A model generated the notes under the pieces. That model had not been told where the DNA came from and did no database searches. It saw nothing but the letters and a program-made list of their open reading frames with translations. Of a DNA stretch of 18,904 bases, positions 14,272 to 18,904 are shown in pieces. The first letter of the stretch is position 1; each line of letters opens with the position of its first letter. The DNA lies in NCBI GenBank assembly GCA_045595745.1, contig JAZOBB010000009.1:1-18904 (forward strand). Reading direction: 5' to 3'. A program made the translations under genes and the position numbers. Source of the stretch: RGIG1666 sp045595745. Its GTDB lineage: Bacteria; Bacillota; Clostridia; UBA1381; UBA9506.

Positions 14272-15666
14272 TTATACTTTCATTTTAGTCCATTTGCCTG
14301 TTTTAAATCGCCAAAGTGTCATAACAAATCTTATTAGCTGGTCTACTGACAAACCAATCCACGCTCCAATTAAGCCCCAGCCTAAAGGATAGCAGAAAAT
14401 CCATGACAATATAGGTCTTATGGTCGTTACCGAAATCAGCATAACTAATGCTGTAAACCTTGTATCTCCTGCGCCTCTTAAACAGCCGGAATACACAACC
14501 TGAGCAATTTGAAGAAAAACAATTACCGTCATCATTCTTACAATTATGCTGCCGTAATCTAAAATAACAGCCTCATCTGTGAACAGCATAAATAATCGGT
14601 TTCCTAAAACGACAAACAGAATACTTAATATAAGCGAAAATACTACACCTATTCTCTGGCAAACCGAGCCGTAAATTCTGGCTAAATCCTCACGTTTTTC
14701 ACCCAGACTCTGACCTACCAACGCGACTGATGCAACAGACAAGCCATCGCCGAGCGAAAATGATATTGTCATTATATTAATACCAATTTGATGCGCCGCA
14801 AAAGGCTTCGTGCCTAAGTTAGTGACAGTAAGAGCAAACAACAAAAAACCCACTCTTATAAAAATCTGCTCAACTAACGTACTTGAGCCGATATTTAAAA
14901 TAGATGAAACTGACTGCTTGTCAAACCTTACTTTAAGATTTCCCCTCAGATTTATAAACGCTCCCTCATGCATCACAGATACAATACTCATAAAACAAGC
15001 AACTACTGTTCCACAAACCGTAGCTATTGCCGCACCCGCGACACCAAGCTTAGGAAATCCAAGCTTGCCGCCTATAAGCAGATAATTTAAAACAACATTA
15101 ACAAAATTTGATGTCACATTAGTACGCATTGTAATTTTAGTGTTACCCGCACCGCGTTGTGCCGCATTGATGACAAGTGAAATCACGTTAAATATCATGC
15201 CGCCCATAATAATGCGATAATATGTTACTGCCTCGTTATGCGTGTCTGCTTCGCTGCCCATCATATGTATAATAGGGTCAGCAAAGGTAACACATATTAC
15301 ACTGACAGCAGCCGCAAGTATTATTGTAACGGCAAGTGCTAACTTTAAAACATTATTGGCACTTTCTGAATCGCGCTCTCCCTTTCTTCGGGCTACAATA
15401 GCCGAAACAGCGGTATTTAATGATATAAAAATCGCAAGTCCGATAAATTTTGGCTGGGTAGTTAATCCGACAGCCGCTATGGCATGTGCACCTATTGTGC
15501 CAACCATTGCAGAGTCAATTAATACAACCAAGCTGACTAAAAAGGATTCTACTATCGATGGCCACGCAATTTTAATTGCACGTGACATCAAGCTCCTTTC
15601 ACTCGGAATTTCTCCCGCGCGTTCATGCCCTTTTAATATTTTATCGACATTTAAAAATGCGCTCAC
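14272..15666 (-). CDS. MATE-family efflux transporter (NorM/DinF-like)
   Basis: A 464-residue membrane antiporter with about twelve helices, from a different MATE branch than the gene at 12627. Family hallmarks are IAWPSIVESFLVSLV and the DSAMVGTIGAHAIAAVGL run in helices 1-2, and LRGAGDTRF near residue 395. GTG 15666 was chosen as start because GGGGTGA lies exactly five bases upstream. The longest frame begins at TTG 15708, but that start lies inside a hairpin and lacks a site. ATG 15588 also has AAAGGAG close by but would drop the FLNVDKILKG...EIPSERS segment, which similar MATE proteins carry. The gene follows the PpiC-type foldase 104 bases downstream on the same strand. The substrate is unknown. 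Confidence 0.88.
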   Translation of the reverse strand: MSAFLNVDKILKGHERAGEIPSERSLMSRAIKIAWPSIVESFLVSLVVLIDSAMVGTIGAHAIAAVGLTTQPKFIGLAIFISLNTAVSAIVARRKGERDSESANNVLKLALAVTIILAAAVSVICVTFADPIIHMMGSEADTHNEAVTYYRIIMGGMIFNVISLVINAAQRGAGNTKITMRTNVTSNFVNVVLNYLLIGGKLGFPKLGVAGAAIATVCGTVVACFMSIVSVMHEGAFINLRGNLKVRFDKQSVSSILNIGSSTLVEQIFIRVGFLLFALTVTNLGTKPFAAHQIGINIMTISFSLGDGLSVASVALVGQSLGEKREDLARIYGSVCQRIGVVFSLILSILFVVLGNRLFMLFTDEAVILDYGSIIVRMMTVIVFLQIAQVVYSGCLRGAGDTRFTALVMLISVTTIRPILSWIFCYPLGWGLIGAWIGLSVDQLIRFVMTLWRFKTGKWTKMKV

Positions 15667-15690
15667 TGCTCTCACCCCAAAATAACGCAA

Positions 15691-15736
15691 GGAGCCGAAA
15701 GCTTGCACTTACGGCTCCGTATCATCATATATTATA
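15691..15736 (-). promoter_or_regulatory. Hairpin and -10 element between foldase and MATE genes
   Basis: GGAGCCG (15691-15697) pairs with CGGCTCC (15712-15718), extended by AAG/CTT inside. A perfect minus-strand TATAAT lies at 15731-15736 but no good -35 is seen. The hairpin is followed by TTGCGTTATTTT, a poor terminator, so it may be a weak terminator for the foldase gene or part of the MATE gene leader. Confidence 0.4.
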
Positions 15737-15770
15737 ACCAACCGCAAAGTAAACTGTTTTGCTTTTGCAA

Positions 15771-16856
15771 TTAGCCAATTTTAATTTTATCAATTTCTTT
15801 CTGGTTAATCTGGATGTCAAATTCAGATTTGTATGAATCGATAAGCTCGTTGTATTTATCCTGCATCAAATCGTTTTTAACAGTCTGGATTGCGCTGTCA
15901 TAAACCTCGCCGGATGTAGGCAGAGCATAACGTTTGATTATGTGCCAACCATAGCTTGACTCAACCAACTCGGTAATTCCGCCAACCTCAACAGAGAACG
16001 AACCCTGTGTAAACTCAGGAACCATTGTGCCCGAACCGCTTGCATCATTACCGTTTTTATCAATTACGTATCCGTCAGGAGTAGACTCCATTCCCGGATC
16101 CTCGCCGTATTGATTAATCAATGCTTCAAAGTTACTTCCTGCCTTTGCCTTTGCCAAAACTTCATCAGCTAAAAGCTTTTGTTCTGCCTTGTATATCTCT
16201 GCCTCGGCAGCAGCTGCATCTGCGTCTGTTTCTTCAGCTGCTTCAGCTGTTTCAGCTGCCTCTTCCTGCTTTGCGTTCATAATAAGAATGTGCTTAACTC
16301 TTGCGTAATCACTATTATATTTTTCGTTGACTGCCTCGTCAGCAACCTCAAGCTTTTCAGGTTCTGTAATCTGAACATCCTGCGCATACATACTTGCAAG
16401 TGTTGTTTTGGTAAGAAGATTTTTAAGACCCATTTCGCTTAAGCCGGTTGCCTCGCGAACACTGTCAATCTGTGCTTTTGTAGCCGAATCCTGAGCAGTA
16501 ACCAAAGCGTTAATCTGTCCTTCTGACGCACTGTCAAGAGCCAAACCCTTTTCAGTCGCTTTGCTTGCTGCAATTTCTACACGCAGCATTTCTTCAGTTG
16601 CACGTTCTTTTGCTACATCAGTAGCCTTTTTGCCATCAATCTCACCGCTCCAGAAAGTTGCCTCATCGGTTGTGCCGCTTTCTGCAAGCATCTGCTCTTT
16701 AATGCTTTCAAGATAATATTTGTACTCTGCAACCGAAACCATGTTGCCGTTTACTGTAGCCAGCTCTTTTGAAATCTGTAATCTGCCGCATCCGCTCATT
16801 CCCAAAGCCAATGCTAAAGCCAAAACAGCTGCTGTAATTTTTTTCATCTGTTTCAA
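15771..16856 (-). CDS. PpiC/PrsA-like peptidyl-prolyl isomerase lipoprotein
   Basis: A 361-residue exported lipoprotein that probably folds secreted proteins outside the membrane. Signal peptide residues 5-22 (AAVLALALALGMSG) end at lipobox cysteine C23. A SurA-N-like helical region follows, then a parvulin rotamase domain (about 183-312: VKHILI, YGEDPGM, FTQGSFSVEVGGITELVESSYGWHIIK). The domain is broken after its first strand by an Ala/Glu-rich insert of about 25 residues (195-222), probably a flexible or helical loop. The start is TTG 16856 with AAGGAGT eight bases upstream; the ATG three codons later is too far from it. It follows mfd by 53 bases on the same strand, an order seen in other Clostridia. 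Activity is inferred from the domain. Confidence 0.9.
   Translation of the reverse strand: MKQMKKITAAVLALALALGMSGCGRLQISKELATVNGNMVSVAEYKYYLESIKEQMLAESGTTDEATFWSGEIDGKKATDVAKERATEEMLRVEIAASKATEKGLALDSASEGQINALVTAQDSATKAQIDSVREATGLSEMGLKNLLTKTTLASMYAQDVQITEPEKLEVADEAVNEKYNSDYARVKHILIMNAKQEEAAETAEAAEETDADAAAAEAEIYKAEQKLLADEVLAKAKAGSNFEALINQYGEDPGMESTPDGYVIDKNGNDASGSGTMVPEFTQGSFSVEVGGITELVESSYGWHIIKRYALPTSGEVYDSAIQTVKNDLMQDKYNELIDSYKSEFDIQINQKEIDKIKIG
16232..16258. repeat. Three tandem 9-bp units inside the foldase gene
   Basis: CTTCAGCTG, CTTCAGCTG and TTTCAGCTG follow one another and encode the repeated Ala-Glu part of the insert (AAETAEAAE). Unit length is a multiple of three, so gain or loss keeps the frame. 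Confidence 0.7.
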
Positions 16857-16909
16857 TTTAAACACTCCTTTTTTATACTCACAAAATATTAAACACCATC
16901 TATTATACA

Positions 16910-18904
16910 CTAAAATTTTCCCTTATGCAAGTCAATATAGAATTGTAACATATTTTTAATAAGTTCAAGCGGATTTTTTTGCTCCTCTTTTGATAATTTC
17001 ATTGTAAGATACGGTTTATTCCCCGCAGAAAGCAAAATTCTTCCTTTATATTCGCCGATAAGTGCCGATGCTTTTTCAAAATCTATATCAGATTTATAGT
17101 AAAGTGTTACCTTTTCATCACGATATACGACCTCACTGAAGTGTGCTTCTTTTGCCATCGACTTAATATACGCGGCATCTACGAGTGCAACAACCGATGC
17201 AGGCGGCTCGCCAAAGCGGTCAATCATTTCGTCTAAGACTTCCATATAATCCTTGTCGTCCTCTAAAGACGCAATTTTTTTATACATATCAAGACGCATA
17301 CTGTGATTTTTAATGTATTTAGGCGGAATATATGCCTCGACATTTACATCTAAAACCGCTGACCATACTTCTTCTTTCGGTTTTCCTGCCAGCTCGTCTA
17401 CACTTTCAGACAACAGACGGCAATACATATCATAGCCAACACTGTCCATATGTCCGTGCTGTTGGTCACCTAAAATATTTCCTGCACCGCGGATTTCTAA
17501 ATCGCGCATTGCAATTTTAAATCCAGAGCCGAACTCGGTAAATTCGCGTATTGCCTGAAGTCTTTTTACCGCGACTTCATTTAACACCTTCATCGGCTTA
17601 TAAGTTAAATACGCAAACGCACGACGGTTAGACCGACCCACGCGACCCTTAAGCTGATAAAGCTGAGACAAGCCCATTCGGTCAGAATCTTCTATTATAA
17701 TGGTATTTACGTTAGGAATGTCAAGTCCTGTTTCGATGATGGTGGTACACACCAAAACATCGATTTCGCCCTCCAGCATATCCATCATAATGTCTTCAAG
17801 CTCGTCCTCGTCCATCTGACCGTGAGCAAATCTTACCTGTGCATCAGGTATTGCCTCTGCTATTCTTCTTGCCGCCGCCTGAATAGAATCAACGCGGTTA
17901 TGAAGATAATATACCTGCCCTCCACGTGACAGTTCCCGACGAATAGCATCTAAAAGAATCCCCATATTATGCTCCATTACAAAGGTCTGAACGGGATATC
18001 TTTCTTCCGGCGGTTGAGTAAGCACACTCATATCACGAATGTTTACCATTGACATATGAAGTGTTCTGGGAATCGGTGTAGCTGACAATGTTAAAACATC
18101 GACATTTGTTTTTATTTCTTTTAATCTTTCTTTGTGCTTAACTCCAAACCGTTGTTCTTCGTCAACCACCAAAAGACCTAAATCTTTAAATTCTATGTCT
18201 TTTCCGAGTAAACGGTGTGTTCCTATTACTATGTCTGTTTCGCCGCTTTTAAGCCTTGCAATAGTTTGCTTTTGCTCTTTTGCGGTACGAAAACGCGACA
18301 GCATTTCAATCTTTATGGGATAGTCCTTCATTCTTTGAACAAAGGTGTTATAGTGCTGCATCGTAAGCACAGTAGTCGGCGCAAGATATGCAACCTGCTT
18401 TGAATCCTGAACAGCCTTAAATGCCGCACGAAGAGCAACCTCGGTTTTGCCGTAGCCGACATCTCCGCACAAAAGGCGGTCCATGGGGTGCTCGCTTTCC
18501 ATATCTCCTTTTACTTCATTTATGCTGCGCAGCTGGTCTTCGGTTTCTTCATACGGAAATTTTGCCTCAAACTCTCCCTGCCACGCAGTATCTTTACCGA
18601 AAGCAAAACCAACCGCCTGCTGCCTTGCGCTGTAAAGACGCAAAAGCTCTTCTGCAAGCTCTTTTGTCGATGCCTTTACCCTTGCCTTTTGCCTAGCAAA
18701 TTCTGCTCCGCCCATTTTATTTAAACGAACGTGACCCTCTTTGCCGATATATTTTTGCAAAAGCTCTAACTGGTCTGTCGGAACATATAAAAAGTCGTTG
18801 CCGTTATATTTTATTTTAAGATAATCCTTGCGGCAGCCATCCACCTCTAATGTATCAAGTCCGGCATATTCGCCTATACCGTGCGTCTGGTGAACAACAT
18901 AATC
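16910..18904 (-). CDS. mfd: Transcription-repair coupling factor, C-terminal two-thirds (5' end off window)
   Basis: Mfd removes RNA polymerase stalled at DNA damage and recruits UvrA. The frame is open to the window edge and gives 664 residues; the N-terminal UvrB-like part lies off window. Visible order: the RNA polymerase-interacting domain (1-about 60: YVVHQTHGIG, DYLKIKYNGNDFLYVPTDQ), the helicase with Walker A GDVGYGKTE (147-155), DEEQ (248-251) and SATPIPRT, the second helicase lobe with GRVGRSNRRAFAYL, then the C-terminal TRCF domain (LDVNVEAYIPPKYIKN) that folds back on the N-terminal part. A GTG at 18844 is in frame but is not the real start, since clear Mfd sequence precedes it. 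The gene ends 53 bases before the foldase start. Confidence 0.97.
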   Translation of the reverse strand, partial: DYVVHQTHGIGEYAGLDTLEVDGCRKDYLKIKYNGNDFLYVPTDQLELLQKYIGKEGHVRLNKMGGAEFARQKARVKASTKELAEELLRLYSARQQAVGFAFGKDTAWQGEFEAKFPYEETEDQLRSINEVKGDMESEHPMDRLLCGDVGYGKTEVALRAAFKAVQDSKQVAYLAPTTVLTMQHYNTFVQRMKDYPIKIEMLSRFRTAKEQKQTIARLKSGETDIVIGTHRLLGKDIEFKDLGLLVVDEEQRFGVKHKERLKEIKTNVDVLTLSATPIPRTLHMSMVNIRDMSVLTQPPEERYPVQTFVMEHNMGILLDAIRRELSRGGQVYYLHNRVDSIQAAARRIAEAIPDAQVRFAHGQMDEDELEDIMMDMLEGEIDVLVCTTIIETGLDIPNVNTIIIEDSDRMGLSQLYQLKGRVGRSNRRAFAYLTYKPMKVLNEVAVKRLQAIREFTEFGSGFKIAMRDLEIRGAGNILGDQQHGHMDSVGYDMYCRLLSESVDELAGKPKEEVWSAVLDVNVEAYIPPKYIKNHSMRLDMYKKIASLEDDKDYMEVLDEMIDRFGEPPASVVALVDAAYIKSMAKEAHFSEVVYRDEKVTLYYKSDIDFEKASALIGEYKGRILLSAGNKPYLTMKLSKEEQKNPLELIKNMLQFYIDLHKGKF

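Noticed and set aside
15588..15708. Alternative starts of the second MATE gene at TTG 15708 or ATG 15588
   Set aside because: TTG 15708 lies in a hairpin loop without a ribosome binding site; ATG 15588 has a site only four bases away and would remove a family-typical leader segment. It remains the main alternative to GTG 15666.

Overview
The window is an AT-rich, densely coded bacterial chromosome segment. Strong GGAGG-type ribosome binding sites, frequent GTG/TTG starts, a PrsA-like foldase lipoprotein, RNase J, OmpR-type two-component genes and an mfd-ppiC gene order point to a Firmicute, most likely a gut-type member of the Clostridia. This placement is inferred from gene content and style, since no 16S or other marker lies here. 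Most of the window looks like core chromosome. I see no tRNA, rRNA, CRISPR array, integrase or transposase.

Left part (1-5437): two AraC-family regulators lie in tandem on the minus strand. One is cut by the window edge, and the other carries a PocR-type sensor. Opposite them, on the plus strand, is an overlapping pair of ABC half-transporters whose motifs show the degenerate/canonical split of a heterodimeric exporter. The regulators probably control the exporter, but the sequence does not prove this.

Middle (5435-11940): a nested palindromic, MITE-like repeat fills the gap between the exporter and the next operon. That minus-strand operon reads RNase J, S-adenosylmethionine synthetase (metK), OmpR-type response regulator, sensor histidine kinase. 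The kinase has no ATG/GTG/TTG start in a plausible place. RNase J has its own promoter and a leader of about 150 nt. Upstream are a small unknown protein with its own terminator and a self-cleaving LexA-like (XRE plus S24) repressor, whose promoter holds inverted repeats that could be its operators.

Right part (12087-18904): a PAP2 phosphatase converges on a MATE exporter across a 22-bp terminator hairpin that contains both stop codons. Then come a 32-residue cysteine-tipped membrane peptide, a second MATE exporter, a PpiC/PrsA-like foldase lipoprotein and the 3' two-thirds of mfd.

Shared theme: the window encodes three multidrug-type export systems (one ABC pair, two MATE), several regulators and envelope functions. 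Convergent gene pairs are separated by compact bidirectional terminator palindromes. Several start codons were moved downstream of the longest reading frame because a good ribosome binding site sits there.
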